Origin: a virus
DNA length: 38,448 nucleotides
Virus record (IMG/VR): IMGVR_UViG_3300001450_000030
Span: 30,115-68,562 of that record
Direction: 5' to 3' (one strand)
Shown: one piece after another, positions 8,313 to 17,801 of the stretch
Layout of the letters: each line of letters begins with the position of its first letter
Position numbering within the stretch: the first letter of the stretch is position 1
Notes under the pieces: model-generated
The model's database searches: none
Seen by the model: only the letters and a program-made list of their open reading frames with translations
What the model was told of the DNA's origin: nothing
Translations under genes and position numbers: made by a program

Positions 8313-10466
8313 ATGGCTGACAAGACAAGCACCACACTGGTACCCATTACTTTTGCAGCTGGAGAGCAGCCACCTGCAGACAAGCTGACAGCAATCACTG
8401 CTCAGCTTCGTGCAGGTGTGGGCAAGATGGAGTCTCTTTTGGGAGACCCACATGGGGAAGGATTCCCATATGCTTCTGCACTCTCCACTCAGCTGAGTCC
8501 TGCCTGGGGGAGGGCGGTGTCTCCTAATGCCATATTGACAGACAACAGTCTAGCACCTGCATCAGAGAAGAGACTTGACATTGCCAATGTTGCAAGACTG
8601 ATTGGACCTGCATCTAATCTCAGCCCCAAGATGCAGAGTGGAGCTTCTCAGATTACAGAATCAATCCCAAGTGGCACAAGGTCATACCAGCTCAAGTACA
8701 AGCCAGAAGATCCAAATGGAGCCAACACTCCTACTATTACTGGAAGCGACTGGACAACTTACAAGACGACCGGACTGCTTACTGCTTCAACAGACTGGCA
8801 TGTAAGTGACAGGGGCTATGTGACATCAAGAACAGCCCTGACTGGAACCAGAAGCATCACATACACCACTGATCCGAGCAAGTATGGCAATGGGTCTGCA
8901 TACCAGAATGCCAACTTCAATGTCATTCCAACTCCGAACCAGATTAACTCAACTGGAACCGGAGTCACGGTTGCAGCAATATCCGGTGGGAAGCATCGAG
9001 TTACTTTTCCCACAATCAGTCATCAGCAGTCAAACAAGGCTCTTGACCTAACAGAGCTTGGCCATCCTGATTTCAACTATGGCTTGACCTATACTCTTCC
9101 TCAAATCATTCAGACTCTGAGTGCTGGAGATGTAATCCCCAGTGGGTTTGTCGTGCTCTACAACCACACAACCAGCGTGTCATACACTGATGCGCAGTGT
9201 GAGTACGTGAGTCCAAACGAGATCGATGTGTCTGGCATCGATCTAACTACAGAGCTTGGTGCAGGCAATGTGTTCTATGTAATTACAGTTGGAACTGACA
9301 TTACTACAAGCATTGATGATCTGAGAAACAAGTGGAGTGAGCACACTCACGATGGCACTTTTGGAGAGCAGCCAATTAAAGCCTACGACATTGTTGGCTG
9401 GAATGAAACAGCTGGAGAGTTCCTGCCATCTAGTATTAGTGATAACCCTGCTCCTCAGTACTTGAGACGAACAGGGTACCAGTCTGACAGCCAGAGCTAC
9501 AATGACCACAACTTGATGGTTGGCAGCATTGGCTTTGGAGGGAGTGGCGCTGCCAGAGGCTCTGGTCTTGCCTCGACTGGAGAAACTTATAAGGTGTTTT
9601 TCGGTAATGGTGATTGGAACTTTTACAGAAACAGCAATGACCATCTTGAAAGCAATACTAGTGGGACTGCCAAGTATTGGCTAATGAATCATGCATTGAA
9701 TGTGTCAGAAGACACAAGCACTGATGCGGACTTGGCAAACACATCTGTGTTTGCCGATGCGGCAAGTGGTGGTCATGTTGGATCTAAATATGGATCTTTT
9801 TATGGTCAGTCTATTATTGCTGGACCTTATAATGGAAGCGTTACCGACAACACCAAGAAACTTGCCAAGTGGGAGATTGATGCCGATGGCATAACCTCAA
9901 GCGGCTCTGGAGCTACATTTGAAACAAATGGAGCCTCAAATTACTGGGTTACCCCCAGGCATCAAGTGATTTACTTTGCTAGACGATTGGACAACGCAGA
10001 TTCGAATGTCACCATTTCAACTGGAATTGCAATTGCTGGATCTAGTGGGACAAGTGGATCTACAACTTATTCTGAGATTCTTATTGAGCTTCCAGAGTAT
10101 CTTAAGTTTACAGCATCTGGTGCCGACGCTGCCGACGATTGGTCATTTACAGGTGTAAATGCAAATGTTCAGAACGCAATCATGGCTTCATCAATTTTGA
10201 TTAGATCAGAATCAGGATCAAGTTCAACTCGTTGGCATGCAGCTGGATGGGATGCTGAATCTCTTATTGCTTCTTCCGGAACCAATGCCCATGCGCATGT
10301 AACGGCAAGCTCTGAGGTTGTTAGCTATTCTATTGGAAGTAATGGAATAAAAATTAGAATTGTTGAAGCAGGGGATTTTGTAACTTCAAATTGGGGTCCT
10401 ACTGCTAATGATCTTGCGGTAAAGATTACTCTTTGGGTTGCTGCACCTGGAACATACCTAGCGTAA
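8313..10466 (+). CDS. Tail fibre-like structural protein with an HTHDG motif
   Basis: This encodes 717 residues; GAGGCGATA-ATG gives a clear start. The N-terminal 110 residues are helical ('ADKLTAITAQLRAGVGKMES'), probably for attachment. The rest is Ser/Thr/Gly-rich and beta-rich. Around residue 346 lies 'SEHTHDGTFGEQPIKAYDI', an HxH-type motif. HxH motifs in trimeric phage fibres and spikes such as T4 gp12 and P2 gpV can bind a central metal ion. Whether it does so here is unproven. Repeated small Gly/Ser motifs follow ('GSIGFGGSGAARGSG'), and then a large C-terminal beta domain. Role inferred: a host-binding fibre. Confidence 0.8.
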   Translation: MADKTSTTLVPITFAAGEQPPADKLTAITAQLRAGVGKMESLLGDPHGEGFPYASALSTQLSPAWGRAVSPNAILTDNSLAPASEKRLDIANVARLIGPASNLSPKMQSGASQITESIPSGTRSYQLKYKPEDPNGANTPTITGSDWTTYKTTGLLTASTDWHVSDRGYVTSRTALTGTRSITYTTDPSKYGNGSAYQNANFNVIPTPNQINSTGTGVTVAAISGGKHRVTFPTISHQQSNKALDLTELGHPDFNYGLTYTLPQIIQTLSAGDVIPSGFVVLYNHTTSVSYTDAQCEYVSPNEIDVSGIDLTTELGAGNVFYVITVGTDITTSIDDLRNKWSEHTHDGTFGEQPIKAYDIVGWNETAGEFLPSSISDNPAPQYLRRTGYQSDSQSYNDHNLMVGSIGFGGSGAARGSGLASTGETYKVFFGNGDWNFYRNSNDHLESNTSGTAKYWLMNHALNVSEDTSTDADLANTSVFADAASGGHVGSKYGSFYGQSIIAGPYNGSVTDNTKKLAKWEIDADGITSSGSGATFETNGASNYWVTPRHQVIYFARRLDNADSNVTISTGIAIAGSSGTSGSTTYSEILIELPEYLKFTASGADAADDWSFTGVNANVQNAIMASSILIRSESGSSSTRWHAAGWDAESLIASSGTNAHAHVTASSEVVSYSIGSNGIKIRIVEAGDFVTSNWGPTANDLAVKITLWVAAPGTYLA

Positions 10467-10478
10467 TAGGAGCCTACA

Positions 10479-12506
10479 ATGTCTGCTATTACTATTCTTG
10501 GAACGCTGGGTGGCAACACCCGAACCACGTCACTTGGTTGTAAGATCCACATCCACAACAGGGTGGAGACATTCCTTTATGAAAGAAACGTGGGTCCAGA
10601 GTCTATTCCTCTTGACTTCCTAAAGCTCAAAGAGCTTGACTCAAGAAAGAATGTGAAGATTGTTGACAAGAGATATCTGTTTCCAGACAACGACGAAGAG
10701 GCACGATATGGTGCCGACAAGACATCAAGTCGAACATACAGTTCCATGTACAAGGATCTTCTTGCAACCAACTGCAGCTACATTGACAACAACGGTGTAA
10801 GAATCCCGATCTACTACGCTCACAGACTAGACGAAGGAGTCACAAGTGCTTCCGTAAGACATATGCTTGAAGGCAATGTCTACAACAAGGAAGACGTAAA
10901 GGTGATTGTAGATCTTGAAAAGAGCATGGTCTTTGTAAGTGCCCCTAATAGACTAGATATCGAAAGGAATGCATATCACATCATGTGGGTTCGCTCTAGC
11001 AACAGTGATGGCACTGTGAAGAATGAACTGCTTGACGCAAAGCCTGTTGCTCAAGAGGCAACATGGCAAGACATTGACCTGACTACTGGCCTGCTGAAAG
11101 ATGTGTACCCACTGTTTACAAGAGAGTACATTGGTGGAGAGTACAAGCACACCTTCTCGCAGGATGGACCATGGTGGATCAAGCCCCTCGATACGGGCTT
11201 GATCAAGTGCCTGAAGCCGACTCAGTTCGAGCCAGACAATCCTTGGTATATGAGGTTTACAGCAGGAGACGTAAATGGCTCTGGCACCTCTGGATCGCTA
11301 CGCTACTATCTGCCAGAGCATGCAGCGCTTCCATTCATGCCAAGCTATCCGCACCTCTATGTGCCAGATGAGCCATTGAATTATCTCAGCAGAAACTATA
11401 TGGTTACTGCTAACAAGAAGATCTACATTGACACAGATACAAGTGTTCACATGGAGATCAGAGTCTATGACGTGGGTGGAAACCTAGTTGCTGTGTACAC
11501 AACAAACACCTCACTTGATGGCACAAACTACTCTTCCACAACAGTCAAGTATGACGCAACCAAGATTGACTCTTGGTCTTCAGAGAGTGGACTGGTTCAC
11601 ATCAAGGGCAGCATTGACCCATCGTGGACTCTCAGAGCATCGTACTACTATGAGTCTGTAGACTATCAGTATACTGATCTAGATGTAAACCCAGTTTTAA
11701 ACCCTGCAAGTAGAAACCACTTTTATGCTTTCTATGTAATTCCCAACGAAGCAAGCCGCTCCGTCCACCACTTAAAGGTGGACGAAAGCGGTGTCATCAA
11801 GGAAGTTTCGAACCCAGCTGAAGACATTATTGTTGGTGGCTCGTTCAATACAAGTACATCAGTAGGGATGACCTACAGGGATGCGACAAACTCAAGCACC
11901 TGGTATGGGACAAACATCCTAAACGGAGACTATCTTCTTCTTGCAGAGGTTTTTGTAGACATGGACAATGTGTCCCTGATCCAGAACAGAATAGATGTCA
12001 GAAGAGAGCCGTCCTTTATTGACCCAGAAGCAGTCTTCAAGAAGCAGCCAAAGCTTATCAACTCCAAGTTTGGTTACTCGGAAGAGGGCGCACCTGTCGC
12101 AACAGATGGTAGCGTCTTCGTAGAGGTACCTCTAAGCGTTCTTGAGACTCACGGAGGGTACCTAACCGAGAAGGAAGTTCAAGACCGTCTAAGTGCCCTT
12201 GTGAGAGCTGGAACAGTAGCAGTGATTAAGTGGTCATATCCAAAAGTCACACTTACTGCTGACAACAACAACACTGCAGGTCAAGTTGATCTCAGCTTTA
12301 CATGGCAAGGACTGTTCGACTACAAGACTTACAAGATGGACAGCACAGGCGGGTGGGTTCTTGTAGACACAAAGACAAGCCCAAGTCGAGCCACGTTGAC
12401 CTACAGCGAAACAGGACTGACAGCAGGTATCGCAAGATACTCTGTTAGAGTAGTTGAAAATGGTATTGAGTACCCTGGCTCAGAAGTATCCATTAGGGTT
12501 CTATAA
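10479..12506 (+). CDS. Virion structural protein with a C-terminal fibronectin-III-like domain
   Basis: This encodes 675 residues; the start is supported by AGGAGCCTACA-ATG. The N-terminal third is mixed alpha/beta with many charged residues ('SIPLDFLKLKELDSRKNVKI'). Beta-rich segments follow, including 'WWIKPLDTGLIKCLKPTQFE'. The last 95 residues look like a fibronectin-III-type sandwich: 'KVTLTADNNNTAGQVDLSFT', then W and Y core strands, and 'GIARYSVRVVENGIEYPGSE' near the end. FN3-like domains are common on phage tail and baseplate surfaces. The protein lies in the run of large structural genes after J. Its precise position in the particle cannot be read from the sequence. Confidence 0.78.
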   Translation: MSAITILGTLGGNTRTTSLGCKIHIHNRVETFLYERNVGPESIPLDFLKLKELDSRKNVKIVDKRYLFPDNDEEARYGADKTSSRTYSSMYKDLLATNCSYIDNNGVRIPIYYAHRLDEGVTSASVRHMLEGNVYNKEDVKVIVDLEKSMVFVSAPNRLDIERNAYHIMWVRSSNSDGTVKNELLDAKPVAQEATWQDIDLTTGLLKDVYPLFTREYIGGEYKHTFSQDGPWWIKPLDTGLIKCLKPTQFEPDNPWYMRFTAGDVNGSGTSGSLRYYLPEHAALPFMPSYPHLYVPDEPLNYLSRNYMVTANKKIYIDTDTSVHMEIRVYDVGGNLVAVYTTNTSLDGTNYSSTTVKYDATKIDSWSSESGLVHIKGSIDPSWTLRASYYYESVDYQYTDLDVNPVLNPASRNHFYAFYVIPNEASRSVHHLKVDESGVIKEVSNPAEDIIVGGSFNTSTSVGMTYRDATNSSTWYGTNILNGDYLLLAEVFVDMDNVSLIQNRIDVRREPSFIDPEAVFKKQPKLINSKFGYSEEGAPVATDGSVFVEVPLSVLETHGGYLTEKEVQDRLSALVRAGTVAVIKWSYPKVTLTADNNNTAGQVDLSFTWQGLFDYKTYKMDSTGGWVLVDTKTSPSRATLTYSETGLTAGIARYSVRVVENGIEYPGSEVSIRVL

Positions 12507-12520
12507 TAGGAAGGTTTGTT

Positions 12521-12967
12521 ATGGGTGTCGAAGATTTGACTTTCTCTCAGTCTAGCGCTGCGATTAATGACCCCCTGGTAGTGGGTGGAACCAATGTGGT
12601 GATTACCATTACCAATAGTGGAGACGACTCTCTCACTGGTCTTGGTATCTATATTTCTCCATCTACGTTTAGTGGGCCATTCTCTTCGCTTCCTGATGGG
12701 ACACCAGAAAACGACTACATGCATGTGCTTTCGCTTGGCGACAGTGGCGTGACTGGCGGTCTTTACATTGTTGAGACTAGCCTGAATGGTGCTCCCACGG
12801 TTGCGGTTAATCAGTATATTAGGTCTGGGTATGGCGACAGGCTGGCTAGCAAGGCAGCTGTCATCCCCAACCTCAATGCAGCTGACTACGTCACTGTGTC
12901 AATCAGAGTTGAGACTCCCACGTCGGCTCCAGCTAGAGTTCTTTACTTTGACTTCAGGGTTGAGTAA
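12521..12967 (+). CDS. Small beta-sandwich structural protein
   Basis: This encodes 148 residues; AGGAAGGTTTGTT-ATG gives the start. It is an all-beta protein with a short Ig-like or CARDB-like pattern: 'TNVVITITNSGDDSLTGLGI', then a loop, and strands near 'ADYVTVSIRVETPTSAPARV'. It is the smallest member of the run of large structural proteins and may be a decoration or linker subunit. The stop TAA shares its last base with the next ATG (TAATG), so translation is likely coupled. Confidence 0.75.
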   Translation: MGVEDLTFSQSSAAINDPLVVGGTNVVITITNSGDDSLTGLGIYISPSTFSGPFSSLPDGTPENDYMHVLSLGDSGVTGGLYIVETSLNGAPTVAVNQYIRSGYGDRLASKAAVIPNLNAADYVTVSIRVETPTSAPARVLYFDFRVE

Positions 12968-14910
12968 TGTACAGAATCAGACAAGGCATTTCTTTAGGAA
13001 ACATTTCCGAAGCGCTTGAAGATAGGTACCCAGACTCAGAAGAGTCAATCAAGCAGTTTCAGATAAAAGAACTTCTTCGAACCCCAGTTGACCTCAGCCC
13101 TCCCTTGGGAGATGGAGAGGTCATGCTTGGCAATCTTACAGGTGAGTATCTTAGAGACTTGCGCATGTACACCCACTCTATGAACATTCAAGCAGAGGAG
13201 CTTGAGTACGCAGTCAACAGAATCCAACATGAACAAAGCTCATATTTGGATGACATCCTGTTTGCTGTAGAGTCAGGAGAAGACCTAATCTTTGAGACAA
13301 AGGTTCAGGCAAGTCAGAACTATAGTGATGTAAGAAAGAATGGATTTGTACTACCAGAAGACTTGGCCCTTGGGCTCTCCCTGGATGCAGACCCCAAGAC
13401 TGGGGTTGCATTCCATGTGCACAAGAATTCAAAGCCAATGGCTGGCGTTGGAGTTCGCCAAGCCGAGCTTTCGTCACACCTCGTTGCAATTGAAGACGCC
13501 TACATCGAAACGTCCTTGAGCGATAGAGAGTATGTGTTTGAGAATGATTCTCCCTACAACTTGCTAGATTCGAACCTTGTGTTCAACCAAGTCATTGGAA
13601 TCTCAGAAGAAACCTCTGGGTTCATGGCTGTAAGGAACAAGTGTGAGCTGGTCGTTGGGTTCAAGCTTGAGCACGTTCAAGACTTGAACATGATGTCAAT
13701 TGATGGCATTGCTGCAGTGGCATGTAGGCTGACGAAGCTTGAGTACAAAAACCTCAATGACGTGTGGACCGAGATTCCCATCGAAGACACAACGCTTCTA
13801 AATAAGACAAACATCTCTTTTGATGTTGTTACCGCAAAGTCTATGAGGGTGACACTGGAGCAGAGCCCAACGGAGAGAGGGCTGTTCGTTCTTGGCAAGG
13901 ACCCTGTCAATGAGGTCCTTGCAGAAAGGGAGTTCAGTTATCTTCTTGAAGAAACTGTTACGGAGTTCAAGGGGTCGATCTATGACTTCTCGCTTAGGTC
14001 TGTGAGTTTCTTTCTTTCTTCATACTACCCTGACAGCTACTACCAGGGCAGTCCAATTAGCCTGGAAAACTGTTATGGTGTTTCTCTTGTTGATCGCCAT
14101 CAAGGCTCAGGGTATGTCGAAAGATGGATGTACATTTATCTCGAAGACCAGGAGTCTGTGGTCTACGATGGGTATGTTCCTCTTCCTGACTATAACTATC
14201 TCCAGAAAGAGCTTCTCTTCCCAGAGGACGGCATTTGTAAAGTCAAGCTATTTCCCCAGTTCGATACAGCAATTCAGTCCCCTCTTAAGGTCCTGTCAAT
14301 CAAGACAGCCATCTTCACTTCGACTACTACTGTGGTTACAGAAAAGAACCACGGTCTGGTTACCAGTGACGAAGTTAAGTTCCTTGGGGAAAGCAACCTT
14401 GCAAGCACATACACGGTGACAGTGGTTGACTCAACCAGCTTTACAATCTCTGCAGGATCGACCTTCTTTAACCAAGAAGGAATGTCTCCGTATGTTTACG
14501 CATACAAAACAAACGGAGTGTCTATTCCCAATGCGTTTGACGTCTACAAAGATGGAGTCTTGCTGACAATTGGAACCGACTATGAGTACTCTGTTGACAG
14601 CTCAGACTCTTGGTCTTCCTCATACTCTTATGAGCTTTCTGACTACAACTCCACTAGGATTGCAGGTCAGTTTATGATTAAGATTCTGTTTCCTGACATC
14701 AAGTCTAGGTACCACGTTCAGTACGTCTTTCACCCCAGGCAGCAACTGGACGCTGCAGGCAATGTAATGCTGAGGAACAGGGTTGTGGAGCTACCTCAGA
14801 ACACAAAGGGACATGCTCGACCGGTGTTTGTTTTCCGTTCTTCCGACACCAACATATATAATACTCTCATTCTTAAGTCTTATTGGACGAAGACAAAGGC
14901 CAGAGAATGA
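12967..14910 (+). CDS. Large virion structural protein with an FCCH-like motif
   Basis: This encodes 647 residues and overlaps its upstream neighbour by one base. The N-terminal 100 residues are helical with acidic/basic repeats. The rest is largely beta. Around residues 448-495 lies 'TTTVVTEKNHGLVTSDEVKF' followed by 'TYTVTVVDSTSFTISAG'. This recalls the small beta module with conserved 'HGL-x-x-GD-x-V' and 'Y-x-V-x-x-hD-x-T-x-F' seen in many phage baseplate proteins and named FCCH in E1 enzymes. The final 100 residues resemble a beta domain with 'YHVQYVFHPRQ'. The role is probably baseplate or fibre connector, inferred from context. Confidence 0.78.
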   Translation: MYRIRQGISLGNISEALEDRYPDSEESIKQFQIKELLRTPVDLSPPLGDGEVMLGNLTGEYLRDLRMYTHSMNIQAEELEYAVNRIQHEQSSYLDDILFAVESGEDLIFETKVQASQNYSDVRKNGFVLPEDLALGLSLDADPKTGVAFHVHKNSKPMAGVGVRQAELSSHLVAIEDAYIETSLSDREYVFENDSPYNLLDSNLVFNQVIGISEETSGFMAVRNKCELVVGFKLEHVQDLNMMSIDGIAAVACRLTKLEYKNLNDVWTEIPIEDTTLLNKTNISFDVVTAKSMRVTLEQSPTERGLFVLGKDPVNEVLAEREFSYLLEETVTEFKGSIYDFSLRSVSFFLSSYYPDSYYQGSPISLENCYGVSLVDRHQGSGYVERWMYIYLEDQESVVYDGYVPLPDYNYLQKELLFPEDGICKVKLFPQFDTAIQSPLKVLSIKTAIFTSTTTVVTEKNHGLVTSDEVKFLGESNLASTYTVTVVDSTSFTISAGSTFFNQEGMSPYVYAYKTNGVSIPNAFDVYKDGVLLTIGTDYEYSVDSSDSWSSSYSYELSDYNSTRIAGQFMIKILFPDIKSRYHVQYVFHPRQQLDAAGNVMLRNRVVELPQNTKGHARPVFVFRSSDTNIYNTLILKSYWTKTKARE

Positions 14911-17801
14911 GTTTTAACAGTTCACACCATACTGATTTGTATCGGCTGTCTCTTGCAGCTGATTTGTTAAACAGCGAAATGGGACGATGGAAGAGCGCTA
15001 TTACCGTTGCTGACAGAATGCTTGCCGAGTCAGACATTGTCGAGAAGTTGGAAGCGCTTCTTGATGAATACGTTACTGAGTTCGTAGACAGAAGAGATCT
15101 TCCCACTGTGCAGAACTCCAAAGAGTTTTACACTTGGACTGCGCACCAGTTGAGATCACTCACAAGGTACTACTCAGCGCTGAGAACAAGTGCTGTAGAG
15201 CAGGACAACCTATTCCAGTCTTGGAAGACCCATCTTGGTGGAAAGTATTTCGACCTCCAGTCAAAGCTTTCAGCTTTCAAAATCTGGAATGGAGAGTATG
15301 CATTTTCTCACATTGAGAAGTTTGGTCGCAGGTCGCTATTCCAAGACAGCAAGATGTCTGTCTTCTCGGCAGAGAAGATTGCTACCCTGCCAGTAATCAG
15401 AGAGAAGGAAGTAACAGTTTCCAAGATTCAGATTTCTTCATCCTCGAATGGGTTCCCTGGGAACTCTGATGAGTCAGTAACCACAAACAACATTAATGTT
15501 GAAAATCTAATTAGCAACAATGAGTCTCTTTGGTTTGAGTATGAAAGACTGGACAGTGGTCCTGTCAACTTGCATATCAAGATGGTCGTAGACAACTCAA
15601 GCTATCTGAACAAGATCCAAATTGATCCAGTATCAGACCTGGGTTCTTCTGGCTTCGAGGTGGTTTCAATTACCACAGACGGCCAGCCTGTAGAGGCACC
15701 GTATGAAGTCTCCTCAGTTCGAGCCAGCAGTGCTAACGGGGTGTGGACATCACGCTTCCTGCCAGTCAAAACAGGAAGCGTGTCACTGCACCTTCGAAGC
15801 TCTTCCTCTAGCGATGTCGAGGTAGCTGGGATTGTGAGAAAGAGATACTCAATCTCTGCCAAGAACATCAAGCTCCTTTCTGTGACATACGACAAAGAGG
15901 GGTCTCTGCTCTCAGAGGACATTCCCTTTCCTCCAGCTGTTTACAGAATGGAATCATCTTCTAATGTATTCCCTGCAAACAAACTGTACAATTACGAAAT
16001 TGTGTCTGGAACAGACGACGCACTTACCCCCGCAGAGGAAAACATTCTCGATGGCAGGGGCGGGACATTTCGATATCAGTACAAGATCAAGATTGATCAA
16101 GAGGCACTTGTTAATGCTGCAGACTTTTCTGGAACTGTGAAGACGGTGTACAGCCCGTCTCTGTTCGGAGCCTCTGCCAGTAGGCAGATTCCGAATGTGA
16201 AGATGGAGATCCCAAACGATAGTGACCCATCCAGCTTCTATGTCTACCAGCCAGGTCTTCTTCCTCTCGGATACGAAGAAGACTCCAAGGAAGTGGACAC
16301 AGGTGGAAGGTTCGTTACAGGCTTCAGAGTCCCATACAACATTGTTGAGCATGGGTTTGAGCCAGATGACATGAATGTATTTATCAATGGAGAGAAGGCA
16401 ACTCGTGTGGAGTATTACGATACGAGTGTCAATGCGGGTGAGTGGGCTTTTGACAACACTTACCAAAGAATTTTGATTCGCAACACAGTCGCAACTGGAG
16501 ACCTTACTGGTGTAGTGGCCATTAAGACAACGCCAGACAGCATCTCAATGGTACTAAGCCCAGAGAAAATGATGCTGGAGCAGAAGTCAGATGGGTTCTA
16601 CCATTACCCAAAGCTTCCGTTTGACCCTGATGTGGAAACAATTTCGATGAAGCAGCTACCAGCGGAAGCGATAGCAAAGGCTATGAAGCTAAGCGAGGGC
16701 AGAACCGTCTACAACCTAGGCGTAGAGTTTATTGAATCCATTACAGTACTGCCCAGCACTTATCAGTCTGTTGCGACAAAGGCCGACTTGGATGGTGCTT
16801 CATCTACCTCCTACTACTTGGAGCCAGCCAGTGGGATGCTATTCTTCGCATCTGCTGTGTCAGACAATGATGTTACAGTGTTTTTCAAGCACAGATCCCC
16901 AACGGATATTAGCAACGAGGACTTCTCAATTTCATGGAAGAATGGATCCCCAGAAGCTATTAGAATCTCCAATGGAGTTCTATCCATGGAAGAGATCTCT
17001 GAAACAGTTGGGGACGCTCTGCGAGTAAAGATGAATGCAGTCAAAGGGAAGACAGAAGCAAGATCGTCAATGTTCACTTCCACAAGCAAGAAGAGGCAGC
17101 TAAGTTACGACTATGTAGTCAAAGGAAGTGTAAGTGTTTCTGCAGACTTCCTGAGTGGCGCATCAAGTGCACCAAATGAGATTGAGTTCAAGGATGGTGT
17201 CACTGAGTTCTATGGGCTTGTGACCGTTGACAATGAAAAGACCACTGCAATTGCAGGCTCGTCCAATGTAGCAGTCTTTAACTTGGCTGCAGGATTTTTG
17301 TGGTACTCAGATGTTGACCCTGTGTTTGACGATGCAACTGTGTTCAGCCCGAGCTTGAAGAAGACATCTGCTTCGCTTGTTTCTTCGGGTGGAGCTGGCT
17401 CCTGGCACATCTCGGACACTGGAGAAGTAACGGTATACGTTGGAACCGGAACGCTGAAGGCTGGTATTGGGATCTTGTATCTGTACAAAGATCCCAACTT
17501 CGACCCAACGGACAAGTTCTCTGTTGATTACGTCAACGGGATTGTGTACTCCAGCTCCAACCAGGACTCAGCTGGGGTGATCACATACAAGGTGGCAGAA
17601 GGAATTGTAAGCTATCAGGCTGTAAAGCCTATTCTTAGATGGTCTGCGTCTTCCTCAACCATTACTGTTCCGTCTCCAAGGCTGCTCTCGAACAGCCCAT
17701 ACGTTAAGGTGTCTTACAGAAAGTCTGTCGATGCGCCCCTGGTTGAAGCTCGTCAGTACTTCACACCTTTCGTCAAAGACATTGTCCATAGGTTTGCATA
17801 A
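14907..17801 (+). CDS. Very large virion structural protein (964 residues)
   Basis: The start chosen is ATG at 14907, which overlaps the preceding TGA (ATGA). A TTG eight codons upstream is in frame but has no advantage. The protein has 964 residues. About 1-110 is helical ('LSLAADLLNSEMGRWKSAI'), probably an oligomerisation or docking part. Then come many beta segments with Ser-rich turns and repeated 'VDYVNGIVYSSSNQDSAG'-type strands. No enzymatic motif is seen. It is the largest protein in the window and belongs to the series of fibre or baseplate proteins. The next gene begins in its stop codon (TAATG). Confidence 0.8.
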   Translation: MSFNSSHHTDLYRLSLAADLLNSEMGRWKSAITVADRMLAESDIVEKLEALLDEYVTEFVDRRDLPTVQNSKEFYTWTAHQLRSLTRYYSALRTSAVEQDNLFQSWKTHLGGKYFDLQSKLSAFKIWNGEYAFSHIEKFGRRSLFQDSKMSVFSAEKIATLPVIREKEVTVSKIQISSSSNGFPGNSDESVTTNNINVENLISNNESLWFEYERLDSGPVNLHIKMVVDNSSYLNKIQIDPVSDLGSSGFEVVSITTDGQPVEAPYEVSSVRASSANGVWTSRFLPVKTGSVSLHLRSSSSSDVEVAGIVRKRYSISAKNIKLLSVTYDKEGSLLSEDIPFPPAVYRMESSSNVFPANKLYNYEIVSGTDDALTPAEENILDGRGGTFRYQYKIKIDQEALVNAADFSGTVKTVYSPSLFGASASRQIPNVKMEIPNDSDPSSFYVYQPGLLPLGYEEDSKEVDTGGRFVTGFRVPYNIVEHGFEPDDMNVFINGEKATRVEYYDTSVNAGEWAFDNTYQRILIRNTVATGDLTGVVAIKTTPDSISMVLSPEKMMLEQKSDGFYHYPKLPFDPDVETISMKQLPAEAIAKAMKLSEGRTVYNLGVEFIESITVLPSTYQSVATKADLDGASSTSYYLEPASGMLFFASAVSDNDVTVFFKHRSPTDISNEDFSISWKNGSPEAIRISNGVLSMEEISETVGDALRVKMNAVKGKTEARSSMFTSTSKKRQLSYDYVVKGSVSVSADFLSGASSAPNEIEFKDGVTEFYGLVTVDNEKTTAIAGSSNVAVFNLAAGFLWYSDVDPVFDDATVFSPSLKKTSASLVSSGGAGSWHISDTGEVTVYVGTGTLKAGIGILYLYKDPNFDPTDKFSVDYVNGIVYSSSNQDSAGVITYKVAEGIVSYQAVKPILRWSASSSTITVPSPRLLSNSPYVKVSYRKSVDAPLVEARQYFTPFVKDIVHRFA

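Noticed and set aside
15954-16466. 170-residue antisense frame
   Set aside because: It lies wholly inside the 964-residue structural gene, with no supporting context.
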